Below are positions 17,994 to 27,749 of a DNA stretch of 64,000 nt, piece after piece. Both the position numbers and the translations under genes were made by a program. The stretch is from contig CAWDBD010000002.1 in assembly GCA_963800395.1 (NCBI GenBank), positions 323,200-387,199 of the forward strand, written 5' to 3'. A model generated the notes under the pieces. The model did not search any database and was not told the origin of the DNA. It saw only the letters and a list, made by a program, of their open reading frames with translations. Source of the stretch: DASSBG01 sp963800395. GTDB taxonomy: Bacteria > Pseudomonadota > Gammaproteobacteria > Xanthomonadales > Rhodanobacteraceae. Positions within the stretch are counted from its first letter, which is position 1. Every line of letters starts with the position of its first letter.

Positions 17994-18634
17994 ATGCGGT
18001 TCGAATGAAGTGCTGCGGGATTACCACCGTCGACGATGCGCTGCAGGCCGCAAACCTTGGTTTTGATGCCATCGGCCTTGTCTTCGCCGCGCGCAGCAAG
18101 CGCGTGCTGTCGCTGGAGAAGGCTCGCGAGATCCGTCGTGCACTGCCACCGATGGTGTCGGCGGTCGCCTTGTTCATGGATAACGATGCCGGTGAAGTGG
18201 CACGCGTGGTCGACGTTGTGCGACCGGACCTGCTGCAGTTTCATGGCAGCGAGCAGGATGATTGGTGCGCGCAGTTCCGTCTGCGCTACATCAAGGCCAT
18301 TGCCATGGGCGAGGGCGCAGCTGCATTGCCCGCCCTGGCTGCCTATCCCGGTGCGGCTGCGTTGCTGCTCGATGGCAATGTGACCGGCCAGGCTGGAGGG
18401 CGGGGAGAGGTGTTCGACTGGTCCTTGATCCCCGAGCATGTCGTGCAACCCCTGATCCTTGCCGGGGGCCTCAACGAGGCGAACGTGGCCGAGGCGGTGC
18501 GCAAGACGCAGCCATGGGCGGTAGACGTTTCCAGTGGGGTGGAGTCCTCGCCGGGCGTCAAGGATGCGGGTAGAATGGATCTTTTTGTGGCGGCGGTTCG
18601 CTCTGCAGCCGCCAATCTTCCCAGGTCCAGGTAA
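17990..18634 (+). CDS. trpF: Phosphoribosylanthranilate isomerase
   Basis: Third step of tryptophan synthesis, an Amadori rearrangement on a TIM barrel. The 214-residue protein has MKCCGITTVDDA with the catalytic Cys, LLQFHGSEQDDWC, the catalytic-Asp strand LLLDGNVTGQAGGRGEVFDW, and ILAGGLNEANVAEAV with SSGVESSPGVKD. I chose TTG at 17990 because a GAGGTGA ribosome binding site (17979-17985) sits 4 bases upstream and the start overlaps the truA stop; ATG at 18005 is the alternative. Ends one base into trpB (TAATG). Confidence 0.95.
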   Translation: MNAVRMKCCGITTVDDALQAANLGFDAIGLVFAARSKRVLSLEKAREIRRALPPMVSAVALFMDNDAGEVARVVDVVRPDLLQFHGSEQDDWCAQFRLRYIKAIAMGEGAAALPALAAYPGAAALLLDGNVTGQAGGRGEVFDWSLIPEHVVQPLILAGGLNEANVAEAVRKTQPWAVDVSSGVESSPGVKDAGRMDLFVAAVRSAAANLPRSR

Positions 18635-19851
18635 TGTCTTCGACGCCCATCATTGATTACACAAAGTATCCCGATGAGAACGGTCGCTTTGGTGATTTCG
18701 GTGGCAGCTACGTCGCCGAGACCCTGGTAGCGCCTCTGGCGGAGCTGAACGAGGCCTGGCAAGCCATGCGGCATGACCCGGATTTCATCGCCGAGCTGGA
18801 GCGCGACCTCAAGCACTACGTGGGCCGACCCAGTCCCATCTATCATGCCGAGCGACTGTCTCGGGAAGTGGGTGGCGCGCAGATCCTTTTCAAGCGCGAG
18901 GATCTCAATCACACCGGTGCGCACAAGATCAACAATACCGTTGGCCAGGCGCTTCTGGCCCGCCATATGGGCAAGCCACGGGTGATCGCCGAGACCGGTG
19001 CCGGCCAGCACGGCGTGGCAACGGCAACGGTATGTGCGCGACTCGGGCTCGAGTGCGTGGTGTACATGGGCGAGGTCGACATCGAGCGACAGCAGATCAA
19101 TGTCTTCCGCATGCAGTTGCTTGGCGCAAAGGTGGTTCCGGTCACTTCCGGCTCCAGGACGCTCAAGGATGCCCTCAACGAAGCGATGCGTGACTGGGTC
19201 ACCAACGTCGAGGACACCTTCTACATCATCGGCACCGTGGCCGGCCCGCATCCGTACCCGGAGATGGTGCGCGAGTTCAATGCCGTGGTCGGCCGCGAGG
19301 CTCGTGCGCAGATGCTGGAGCAGTACGGGCGCCTGCCGGACGCCATTACTGCATGCGTGGGCGGCGGTTCCAATGCCATCGGAATGTTCCATGCCTTCCT
19401 CAATGACCGCGAAGTGCGCCTGGTCGGCGCCGAAGCGGCAGGCGAGGGTCTTGCCAGCGGTCGCCACGCGGCATCACTTGCGGCGGGCCGCCCCGGCATC
19501 CTCCACGGCAACCGTACCTATGTGCTGTCCGACGACGGCGGTCAGATTCGCGAGACCCACTCCATTTCCGCGGGGCTCGATTATCCCGGGGTCGGCCCCG
19601 AGCATGCGTTTCTCAAGGATACCGGGCGCGCCGAGTACGTGGGGGTCAGCGACGACGAAGCCATGGCGGCATTCCATCGCATTGCCCGTACCGAAGGAAT
19701 CCTGGCCGCACTCGAGTCCAGCCACGCCATCGCCCAGGCCATCAAGCTGGCCGCGGAGTTGCCCAGCGACGCATTGGTCCTGTGCAACCTTTCCGGTCGT
19801 GGCGACAAGGATGTGCACACCATTGCAGCCCGTGAGGGGATAGCGCTGTGA
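18634..19851 (+). CDS. trpB: Tryptophan synthase beta chain
   Basis: PLP enzyme that joins indole and serine. The 405-residue protein has FGGSYVAETL, the PLP lysine Lys98 in HTGAHKINNT, the phosphate-binding GGGSNAIG, and LSGRGDKD at the C-terminus. Length is normal for the TrpB1 type that pairs with TrpA. Its ATG shares one base with the trpF stop; trpA follows after 25 bp, so the subunits are made together. Confidence 0.98.
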   Translation: MSSTPIIDYTKYPDENGRFGDFGGSYVAETLVAPLAELNEAWQAMRHDPDFIAELERDLKHYVGRPSPIYHAERLSREVGGAQILFKREDLNHTGAHKINNTVGQALLARHMGKPRVIAETGAGQHGVATATVCARLGLECVVYMGEVDIERQQINVFRMQLLGAKVVPVTSGSRTLKDALNEAMRDWVTNVEDTFYIIGTVAGPHPYPEMVREFNAVVGREARAQMLEQYGRLPDAITACVGGGSNAIGMFHAFLNDREVRLVGAEAAGEGLASGRHAASLAAGRPGILHGNRTYVLSDDGGQIRETHSISAGLDYPGVGPEHAFLKDTGRAEYVGVSDDEAMAAFHRIARTEGILAALESSHAIAQAIKLAAELPSDALVLCNLSGRGDKDVHTIAAREGIAL

Positions 19852-19876
19852 GCCCCGTGTTCCGAGTCCCGCAATC

Positions 19877-20683
19877 ATGAACCGGATCGATACCCGCTTT
19901 GCCGAACTGAAAAAGGCCGGCCGTACCGCCCTGATCCCATTCGTGACTGCAGGAGACCCGCTGCCTGATGCGGTGCCGGAACTGATGCACGCGCTGGTTG
20001 AAGGCGGCGCGGATCTTATTGAGCTGGGCATGCCTTTCTCCGACCCCATGGCCGATGGCCCGGTGATCCAGCATGCCAACGAGCGGGCCCTCGAGAAGGG
20101 CGTCACGCTGGACAGGATATTCGGCTGGATACGAGAGTTTCGTCGTCGCGACGATGCCACGCCGCTGGTGCTGATGGGCTACATGAATCCGCTTGAGCTG
20201 TACGGTTTCGAGGTCTTTGCCGACACGGCCGTGGCCGCGGGTGTGGATGGAGTACTGCTGGTGGATTGCCCAATCGAGGAGGCCGCAAGTTGCCAGCCAT
20301 TGCGCGACGCGGGGCTGCATCAGATTCTGCTGGCCGCACCCACGACCAACGAGGTACGGCTTGCCCGCATGTGCGAGCAGGCTACCGGATTCCTGTACTA
20401 TGTATCGTTCGCCGGTGTTACCGGCGCTTCACAACTGTCTGCAGGTGATATTTCCGCCCGGGTTGCGCAAATCAGGCGATCGGCGCGGGTGCCGGTTGCA
20501 GTGGGCTTTGGTGTGCGCGATGCTGATAGCGCCGTGGCCATTGCGACGTTTGCCGACGGTGTGGTTATCGGCAGTGCCCTGGTCGCGCAATTGGCCGAAG
20601 CGGCCGGTGCCGAGGACCTGGCACAGCGTGCACGCGGTTTTCTGCAGCCCATTCGCGCTGCGCTGGACGCGCGCCAGAGTTGA
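19877..20683 (+). CDS. trpA: Tryptophan synthase alpha chain
   Basis: Cleaves indole-3-glycerol phosphate and channels indole to TrpB. The 268-residue TIM-barrel protein has PFVTAGDPLPD, catalytic Glu49 (LIELGMPFSDPMADGP) and Asp60, and the phosphate-binding VPVAVGFGVRDADS. The start is the ATG at 19877, after a short spacer containing one CCGAGTCCC element. No trpE, trpG, trpD or trpC lies in this window, so the pathway is split between loci, as in other xanthomonads. Confidence 0.98.
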   Translation: MNRIDTRFAELKKAGRTALIPFVTAGDPLPDAVPELMHALVEGGADLIELGMPFSDPMADGPVIQHANERALEKGVTLDRIFGWIREFRRRDDATPLVLMGYMNPLELYGFEVFADTAVAAGVDGVLLVDCPIEEAASCQPLRDAGLHQILLAAPTTNEVRLARMCEQATGFLYYVSFAGVTGASQLSAGDISARVAQIRRSARVPVAVGFGVRDADSAVAIATFADGVVIGSALVAQLAEAAGAEDLAQRARGFLQPIRAALDARQS

Positions 20684-20717
20684 TCTCAGGGCGACGCGAG
20701 TTTCAAGGTAGGTATTG

Positions 20718-21590
20718 ATGAACTGGTTGCAAAAACTGATGTCACCCAAGGTGCGAACACAAGAGGGCCAGGCACCCGGCAAGGGCAAGGTTCCCGAGGG
20801 CGTGTGGGAAAAGTGCCGGATGTGTGGTGCCATGCTGTACCAGCCCGAGCTGGAGCGCAATTTGATGGTCTGCCCCAAGTGCGATCATCATCATGCGATC
20901 ACGGCGCGCAGTCGCTTGCTGTCACTTCTGGACGAAGGCAGCAGCCAGGAGCAGGATGCCAGCCTGGAGCCTATGGATCCGCTCAAGTTTCGCGACTCCA
21001 GGAAGTACCGTGATCGGATCAGTGCAGCGCAGAAAAAGACGGGCGAAAAGGATGCCATGGTGGCCATGTCGGGCACCATCAAGGAGCTGCCTGCCGAGGT
21101 GGTGGCGTTCGACTTCGGATTCATGGGCGGCTCCATGGGTTCGGTAGTGGGCGAGAAATTCACGCGTGCCGCCGAGCGCGCCCTGTCCCGACGTAGTGCG
21201 CTCGTATGCTTCAATGCTTCGGGAGGCGCGCGCATGCAGGAAGGCCTGTTTTCGCTGATGCAGATGGCCAAGACTTCGGCGGCGTTGGCGCGCCTTCGAG
21301 AAGCGGGCGTGCCCTACATTTCGGTGCTTACGCACCCGACTACCGGTGGCGTGTCGGCCAGTTTTGCCATGCTCGGCGATATCAATATCGGCGAGCCCAA
21401 GGCGCAGATCGGTTTCGCTGGTCCGCGGGTGATCGAACAGACCGTGCGCGAGACACTCCCCGAAGGCTTCCAGCGCTCCGAGTTCCTGCTTGAGCATGGC
21501 GCACTGGACATGATTGTTGATCGTCGGCACATGCGGGATCGGCTGGCTTCGCTGCTGAGTATCATGGGCCAACATCAGCGGGTGGCCTGA
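20718..21590 (+). CDS. accD: Acetyl-CoA carboxylase carboxyltransferase subunit beta
   Basis: Zinc-containing subunit of the carboxyltransferase that makes malonyl-CoA for fatty acid synthesis; the alpha subunit AccA must be elsewhere. The 290-residue protein has a zinc ribbon with Cys33, Cys36, Cys52 and Cys55, then the crotonase-like domain with NASGGARMQEGLFSLMQMAKT and HPTTGGVSASFA. I chose ATG at 20718, with AGG five bases upstream; the TTG one codon earlier is unlikely. In many relatives folC follows; here it is maf. Confidence 0.97.
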   Translation: MNWLQKLMSPKVRTQEGQAPGKGKVPEGVWEKCRMCGAMLYQPELERNLMVCPKCDHHHAITARSRLLSLLDEGSSQEQDASLEPMDPLKFRDSRKYRDRISAAQKKTGEKDAMVAMSGTIKELPAEVVAFDFGFMGGSMGSVVGEKFTRAAERALSRRSALVCFNASGGARMQEGLFSLMQMAKTSAALARLREAGVPYISVLTHPTTGGVSASFAMLGDINIGEPKAQIGFAGPRVIEQTVRETLPEGFQRSEFLLEHGALDMIVDRRHMRDRLASLLSIMGQHQRVA

Positions 21591-21600
21591 CATCACGCTG

Positions 21601-22182
21601 ATGTCGCCGGCCTGCAGGCTCGTGTTGGCATCGCGCTCGCCGCGTCGTCGGCAACTGCTGGAGCAGATCGGCGTCCGCTTCGAGGCGCGGCCGGTCGATG
21701 TTGTCGAGCAACGTGCGGACAACGAATCGCCACATCAGTACGTGCGCCGTGTTGCCCGCGACAAGGCGCGCGCGGGCCTGGCCAGTCTTGCCGATGCTTC
21801 TGCGGCATGGGTGCTGGGTGCCGACACCGAAGTCGTGCAAAATGACCGCGTGTTCGGCAAACCGGAAAATGACGCCGAGGCCGCGGCCATGCTGTCCTGC
21901 CTGGCGGGCTCACGTCATCAGGTCATCTCCTGCGTATGGCTGATCGGCACCGAGAGCGAGCATGAGGCAAGCTGCATCTCGCAGGTGAGCATGGCTGACC
22001 TTGACGAGGCGCGTATTGCGGCCTACGTCGCCACGGGCGAGCCGCATGGCAAGGCAGGTGCTTACGCCATCCAGGGTCACGCGGCAGCCTTCATCAAGCA
22101 TCTGTCGGGCAGCTATTCGGCGGTCATGGGCCTGCCGCTGTACGAAACCGCGCAATTGCTGCGTGGCTGCGGGCTGACTTGA
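21601..22182 (+). CDS. maf: Maf-family nucleotide pyrophosphatase
   Basis: Hydrolyses dTTP/UTP-type nucleotides, a house-cleaning enzyme also linked to septum formation. The 193-residue protein has the Maf start LVLASRSPRRRQLLEQIGV, the ARDKARAG segment, the catalytic-region GADTEVV, and YAIQGHAAAFIKHLSGSYSAVMGLPLYE. The intact motifs fit the YhdE group. It starts 10 bp after accD and is followed 55 bp later by rng, the usual maf-rng pairing. Confidence 0.95.
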   Translation: MSPACRLVLASRSPRRRQLLEQIGVRFEARPVDVVEQRADNESPHQYVRRVARDKARAGLASLADASAAWVLGADTEVVQNDRVFGKPENDAEAAAMLSCLAGSRHQVISCVWLIGTESEHEASCISQVSMADLDEARIAAYVATGEPHGKAGAYAIQGHAAAFIKHLSGSYSAVMGLPLYETAQLLRGCGLT

Positions 22183-22237
22183 AATATTTAATGCGGATAC
22201 CGGCATAATCCATGGCAAGACTTGTGGCGGACATGCA

Positions 22238-23710
22238 GTGAGCGACGAAATACTGTTCAATGTGGCTCCCAGAGAAAGCCGCGTGGCCATTGTCGAGAAT
22301 GGCGTGGCCCAGGAGGTCATGATCGAGCGTGCCGGGCGGCGCGGACAGGTGGGCAATATCTACAAGGGCCGCGTCACGCGCGTGCTGCCGGGTATGCAGG
22401 CAGCCTTTGTCGATATTGGCCTGCAGCGGTCGGCCTTCCTGCACGCCGGAGACCTGTCACGGCCCGCGCTCGAGGATGGTGAGCCCGGCGAGCAGGCCAT
22501 GGAGACCCGGCCCATCAATCGCCTGCTGCATGAAGGCCAGCAGATCGTGGTGCAGGTGATCAAGGATCCGATCGGCAGCAAGGGTGCGCGTATCACCACA
22601 AGCCTGTCCCTGCCATCGCGTTACCTGGTGTTGCTGCCCGATCATCACGTGCATGGGGTGTCAGCCCGGATCACGGACATGGCCGAGCGCGACCGCCTGC
22701 GACAGATACTGCTGGCGATGGACCCTGACAGCGAACACGGCTATATCGTGCGCACCAATGGCGAGGGCCAGGAGCATGAGACCCTGGCCGAGGATGTGCG
22801 CTTTCTCGGCAAACTGTGGAAGCACCTGCAAAAGGCCATTCGACAGGCCGCTGTCGGCGAGTGTGTGTATGAGGAACCGGGCCTGGCTTTGCGCGTCCTG
22901 CGCGACATGCTGCGAGAGAACGTGGCGCGTGTGCGCGTCGATGATGTGGCGAGCACGGATGCCATGCGTCGATTTGCAACGCGCTTCATGCCGGAGCTGG
23001 CCGGACGTATCGAGCACTATGATGGTGAGCGTCCGATTTTCGACTTGTATGGCGTGGAGGATGAGTTGCAGCGTGCCTTGCAGCAGCAGGTTGCGCTGAA
23101 GTCCGGTGGCTCGCTGGTCATCGAGACGACCGAGTCGATGAGCACAATCGATGTCAACAGCGGCAGCTACGTCAGCCGGCGCAATCTCGAAGAAACGGTA
23201 TTTCGTACCAATCTTGAGGCGGCACAGGCCCTGGCCCGGCAACTGCGACTGCGCAATCTGGGCGGTATCATCATCATCGACTTCATCGACATGCACGATG
23301 AGGATCACAAGCGCCAGGTCCTGCGCACGCTGGAAAAGGCACTGGCCACGGACCACGTCAAGACCAGCGTGTACGCGATCAGCGAACTGGGCCTGGTGCA
23401 GATGACACGCAAACGCACCACCGAGAGCCTGGTCCGGCAGCTGTGCGAGACCTGTCCGGCATGCAGTGGTCGCGGCTATCGAAAATCAGTGGAGACCGTT
23501 GGGCTTGAGGTCTACCGCGAGATCAGCCGTGCTGTGCGCCAGTTCGAGGCCGAGCGTCTGCTGGTGCTCGCCCATCCGGCCGTGGTGGACTGGATAGTGG
23601 ACGAGGACTCGCTGGCGCTGGCCGACCTGGAGGCCGCCATTGGCAAACCCATCGCCTTGCAATCCGAAGACCAGTACCCGCAGGAGCAGTTCGATGTGGT
23701 TCTGCTCTGA
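22238..23710 (+). CDS. rng: Ribonuclease G
   Basis: Endoribonuclease that matures the 16S rRNA 5' end and acts in mRNA decay. The 490-residue protein lacks the long RNase E tail. It has an S1 RNA-binding domain (about 35-125) with GNIYKGRVTRVLPGMQAAFVDIG, the DNase I-like catalytic part with IDVNSG and IIIIDFIDM (metal-binding Asp residues), and the zinc-link CPACSGRG. The start is GTG at 22238. The gene is followed by yhdP, as in E. coli. Confidence 0.97.
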   Translation: MSDEILFNVAPRESRVAIVENGVAQEVMIERAGRRGQVGNIYKGRVTRVLPGMQAAFVDIGLQRSAFLHAGDLSRPALEDGEPGEQAMETRPINRLLHEGQQIVVQVIKDPIGSKGARITTSLSLPSRYLVLLPDHHVHGVSARITDMAERDRLRQILLAMDPDSEHGYIVRTNGEGQEHETLAEDVRFLGKLWKHLQKAIRQAAVGECVYEEPGLALRVLRDMLRENVARVRVDDVASTDAMRRFATRFMPELAGRIEHYDGERPIFDLYGVEDELQRALQQQVALKSGGSLVIETTESMSTIDVNSGSYVSRRNLEETVFRTNLEAAQALARQLRLRNLGGIIIIDFIDMHDEDHKRQVLRTLEKALATDHVKTSVYAISELGLVQMTRKRTTESLVRQLCETCPACSGRGYRKSVETVGLEVYREISRAVRQFEAERLLVLAHPAVVDWIVDEDSLALADLEAAIGKPIALQSEDQYPQEQFDVVLL

Positions 23711-23791
23711 CAACCTTCGCAACTCCGGGGTCGTGCCGGGCTGGCGCTGCCTGGACGACGAAACCGGCCTGAACTGGTTGCATTCGCTCTG

Positions 23792-26700
23792 ATGAGTACC
23801 TGGACCCATCGCTGGCGCCGGGTGCGGCGGTTCCTGGCCGGGGTGTTTGCCGCCTTGATCATTCTGCTGGCCGTGACCATGGCGCTTGGCCAGTTGCTGG
23901 TGCCCCTGATTGCCCACTATCCGACCAGGGTTGCCCGTCTCCTCAGTGATCGCCTGCATCAGCCGGTTGCGTTTGAAACGGTACGCGGTGACTGGCAGCC
24001 GTCCGGGCCGCTACTCAAGGTTTCCGGTTTGCGGATCGGCACCGGCGAGGCTCCGCTGCGTCTTCCCGAGGCCGAGCTCAAGATCGACTTTGGCGCCTGG
24101 TTGAAGCCCGACCGGCGCTGGCTTGAGCTGCGTGTGCGCGATGCCAGTGCACACCTCGGCATTGATTCGCTCGGTTTGTGGCACCTGTCCGGCTTCGAGT
24201 TGGGCAATCAAGCGACCGGTGGTGGTGCCGAGCAGTTGGGCGATTTGCCCGTTGGCTTGTTGCTGCGCGACCTGCAACTGCAGATCCATGATCAGCGCAA
24301 CAACCGGACCACGCAGTTGCATGTTTCGGCGCTACGGGTCCTGACCCGCGGTCAGCGGCTGCATCTGGGCGGGCGCATACGCCAGCCAGGTGGTGAGGAT
24401 ACGGTCCAGCTGGCGGCCTGGGTTGATCCGCAGCAACGTTCGGGCAAGGTCTATGTGGGCGGTGACAACATCGATCTGGCTGACTGGGGCGAGATGTTCG
24501 ACCCTGGTGACACGCGGGTGCGCGGCGGGCACGGCCGTCTGCGCGTCTGGCTCGGCTGGCACCAGGGACGCATGGATCACCTGACGACGGAATTCCGGCT
24601 GGCCGGGCTTGTGCTGCAGCGGAAGGGAAAAGCCGTGCTGGAGCTGCCTCGCTGGAACGGCCTGTTGCAGGCGCAGGGCAATCGGCAGCAGTGGCAATTG
24701 CGCTGGCAGCCTGGCGACGACCAGACGGCCACCGCGTCGGGCTGGTTCGCAATCCAGCAGGCTGCGCCCCACCAGTGGCGCATGCAGGCACGCCATGTGG
24801 ACATGGGGGCATTGTCGCCGTGGCTGGCATTGTGGCCGCGTGATGGCGATGGCAACTTGCCGGCGCTGGCTTCATTGCGGCCATACGGGCGGCTGGACCG
24901 TCTGAGTATGCACTGGCGCAGCAGCAGCAACTTCACCTTGCACGCCGCATTTCACGGGCTGGGCTGGAAGCCGGTCGGCGCACTGCCCGGTGTCAATCAC
25001 CTTGATGGTACGGTGCGCGGCGACGGCGAGGCCGTCAGTGTGCGTGTGCCGACACAGGCGGTCACCATTCGCTATCCGGGCGTATTTCGCAAACCGCTGG
25101 TGTTTTCCCGAGTGCGGGCGGATGTGGCGCTATGGCAGGCTGCCAGCGGCTGGCGGGTGGGGACGGATGATCTTTCCCTGCAGGCTGACGATTTTGCCGT
25201 GCGCCTGCGTGGCAGTGTGAGCGCGCCGGTCGGCAAGGGGATGCCGGTACTGGATGTCGCGGCGCGAGTCACTGAAGCGCGGGTGTCGGCGGCCAAGCTT
25301 TTCTGGCCGATCCCGTCCATGTCAGCCGGTACCATGGCCTGGCTGGATCGCGGTCTGGTGTCGGGCGATGTCAGTGGCAGGGCGTTGTTTCGCGGCCCTC
25401 TGGACGAGTGGCCGTTCAAGCAGCAGCAAGGCCGGTTCGAGGCCGTCGCCGACTTCCGCGACACAGTGCTTGACTATGACGCCGACTGGCCGGTGGCCGA
25501 GAAGCTTGATGGCCGCGCCGTGTTCGTTGACCTGGGCATGCACGTCGCCACCACAGCGGGCAGCTCGCTGGGCAATTCGACCGATACCGCGAGTGCCGAA
25601 ATTGCCCATTTCGACCACCCGCTGCTTGATCTTGACATACGTGGGCAAGGGCGCAGCGATCGCTTGCTGACATGGTTGCGCAACACGCCCGTCGGCAAGG
25701 AGCATGCGGCAGCCCTGGCTCCGATAAGGCTGTCCGGGCCGGCCAGCTATGCGGTCAATCTGAAGCTGCCCCTGTACGACGACCCCGGGGCCACAACCCG
25801 GCTGGACGGCCGGGTGCAATTTGCCAATTCCCGCCTCCGGGTGCCGGACTGGTCGCTAGATATCGAGCATCTGGGCGGCCCCCTGTATTTCGATACCGGG
25901 GGCGTGCATGGCAATGAATTGACGGCCGACTACAACAGTACACCAGTGACTCTGGCGGCTCGTATCGGAGATGCTACCCGGCAAGCGGATGCGACATTGG
26001 AGGCCTCCATGCAGGGGCAGTTCAATGCCGGGAGTCTGTTGAAGTCATATCCCAGTCTGTCTCCGATTGCCGATATGGTCCAGGGCAGCGCACTGTTCAA
26101 TATTGGCCTGGATATCCGTGCCGATGGCGATCAGGGTAGCGCGACACAGGGCCTCAGCGTCGACACGGATATGCAGGGCATGGCCCTGCTGCTGCCCGCG
26201 CCCCTGCACAAGTCGGCAGCGTTGGTGCAACCCCTGCATATCCAGATGGGCCTGCCGGTGGAGGGCAGCGACTTGTCGCTGCGCCTGGGCGAGGTTGCGC
26301 AGGGAAGATTGCGACTGGCATCAAAAGATCAGCCGTTGTCCGCCGACATTGCCCTGGCCGAACCTGCAAAGGCGGCGCCGGCCCGCGGTATTCGCGTGCA
26401 TGGCAAGGTTGATGTGCTGGAAGTCAGTGGCTGGCTTGAGCGCATTCTTGCCGCAACGGATGCCCGCGGTACGGCGCCGATGCCATCACCCGTCATGCTT
26501 GCCATCCACAGCGACAGTACACATGTTGTCGGCGCTGACCTTGGCCCGCTCGATCTGATGCTTGACCAGCAGGACAGCGACTATGTGTTGAGTGCAAAAG
26601 GCAAGCTGGTGGAAGGGAAAATCTCGATCCCCACTGCCGATATCGCGACCCGTGGCATTACTGCGCGCCTGGATCGCCTGTATTGGCCGGAGTCTGATGC

Positions 26701-27697
26701 GGGTCAGGACAAGACAGACGCGCAATCCACGGTGGCGCCATCAGCTCTGCCCCCCTTGCATGTATGGGTGAAGGATCTGCGTCTGGGGCTGGCGCGACTC
26801 GGTGATGTGCGTTTTGAAAGCGTACCGGCGCCTGATGGCATGCAGGTCGAGCAGTTCGAAGCGCAATCGCCGGACCTGAAGATCAGCGCACGGGGTTCGT
26901 GGCTGGGTTCGGCCAATGACAATCAAAGCCATCTGGCCATTGACCTGAGCTCCGAGGACCTGGGCCGCATGCTGACCGCCTTCGGCTACACCAGGCTGGT
27001 CGTGGGTGGCGCCACCCTGGCGCATATCGACGGTCGCTGGCCGGGGCCGCCATCGTCGTTCAGCCTGGCTGATCTGAACGGCAGCCTCCAAGTGCATGTG
27101 GCTGACGGGCGCATCCTGGAAGTGGAGCCGGGCATGGGCCGATTGTTCGGCCTGTTCTCGATACGCGAGCTGCCACGGCGTCTGAGCCTGGATTTTGGCG
27201 ATATCTTCCAGTCCGGCTACAGCTTCAACACCATAGAGGGCAACTTCAGGTTTGCCGATGGCAGTGCGTATACCGATGACCTGACCATGCTGGGGCCATC
27301 GGCAGACATTCGCATCACCGGTCGCACCGGTGTGCGACAGCACGACTACGATCAGCAGATTCTTGTCACGCCGCATCTGGGTGTGGCGCTACCGGTGGTC
27401 GGAGCAATCGCCGGCGGGCCGATTGGTGCGGCTGCCGGGCTGGCCATACAGGGTCTGTTGGGCAAAGGCATCAATCGAGCCGGGCAAGCACACTACAAGG
27501 TCACGGGAAGCTGGGACAAACCGGACATCGAGCGCATTGCACGTGGCGCCGACAGCAAATCCGCACCGGCGGCACCGGCAGGTGTGTTGCAGGCTCCAGC
27601 GCCAGACCGTGTATTGCAGGCGCCGTCGCCAAGCGAGTCGGCCGCCACCGGTGCTGCCGAGCCCGGCGTGGCGGGCAGCGCAGGTCTCAACCCTTGA
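23792..27697 (+). CDS. yhdP: YhdP-family AsmA-like envelope protein
   Basis: A 1301-residue inner-membrane-anchored periplasmic protein. In E. coli, YhdP with TamB and YdbH carries phospholipids to the outer membrane. There is one membrane helix near residues 14-38, then a very long beta-rich region of repeating strand patterns, expected to form a lipid-carrying groove, and the family C-terminal AsmA-like part (LNGSLQVHVADGRILEVEPG...RLFGLFSI, LSLDFGDIFQSGYSFNTIEG). The last 45 residues are Ala/Pro-rich and variable. Same length class as relatives. Confidence 0.93.
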   Translation: MSTWTHRWRRVRRFLAGVFAALIILLAVTMALGQLLVPLIAHYPTRVARLLSDRLHQPVAFETVRGDWQPSGPLLKVSGLRIGTGEAPLRLPEAELKIDFGAWLKPDRRWLELRVRDASAHLGIDSLGLWHLSGFELGNQATGGGAEQLGDLPVGLLLRDLQLQIHDQRNNRTTQLHVSALRVLTRGQRLHLGGRIRQPGGEDTVQLAAWVDPQQRSGKVYVGGDNIDLADWGEMFDPGDTRVRGGHGRLRVWLGWHQGRMDHLTTEFRLAGLVLQRKGKAVLELPRWNGLLQAQGNRQQWQLRWQPGDDQTATASGWFAIQQAAPHQWRMQARHVDMGALSPWLALWPRDGDGNLPALASLRPYGRLDRLSMHWRSSSNFTLHAAFHGLGWKPVGALPGVNHLDGTVRGDGEAVSVRVPTQAVTIRYPGVFRKPLVFSRVRADVALWQAASGWRVGTDDLSLQADDFAVRLRGSVSAPVGKGMPVLDVAARVTEARVSAAKLFWPIPSMSAGTMAWLDRGLVSGDVSGRALFRGPLDEWPFKQQQGRFEAVADFRDTVLDYDADWPVAEKLDGRAVFVDLGMHVATTAGSSLGNSTDTASAEIAHFDHPLLDLDIRGQGRSDRLLTWLRNTPVGKEHAAALAPIRLSGPASYAVNLKLPLYDDPGATTRLDGRVQFANSRLRVPDWSLDIEHLGGPLYFDTGGVHGNELTADYNSTPVTLAARIGDATRQADATLEASMQGQFNAGSLLKSYPSLSPIADMVQGSALFNIGLDIRADGDQGSATQGLSVDTDMQGMALLLPAPLHKSAALVQPLHIQMGLPVEGSDLSLRLGEVAQGRLRLASKDQPLSADIALAEPAKAAPARGIRVHGKVDVLEVSGWLERILAATDARGTAPMPSPVMLAIHSDSTHVVGADLGPLDLMLDQQDSDYVLSAKGKLVEGKISIPTADIATRGITARLDRLYWPESDAGQDKTDAQSTVAPSALPPLHVWVKDLRLGLARLGDVRFESVPAPDGMQVEQFEAQSPDLKISARGSWLGSANDNQSHLAIDLSSEDLGRMLTAFGYTRLVVGGATLAHIDGRWPGPPSSFSLADLNGSLQVHVADGRILEVEPGMGRLFGLFSIRELPRRLSLDFGDIFQSGYSFNTIEGNFRFADGSAYTDDLTMLGPSADIRITGRTGVRQHDYDQQILVTPHLGVALPVVGAIAGGPIGAAAGLAIQGLLGKGINRAGQAHYKVTGSWDKPDIERIARGADSKSAPAAPAGVLQAPAPDRVLQAPSPSESAATGAAEPGVAGSAGLNP

Positions 27698-27749
27698 TTG
27701 TGTCGCACGATGCCCCATCTCTTTTCATCACCCTTCTGCGATAGTTGCC

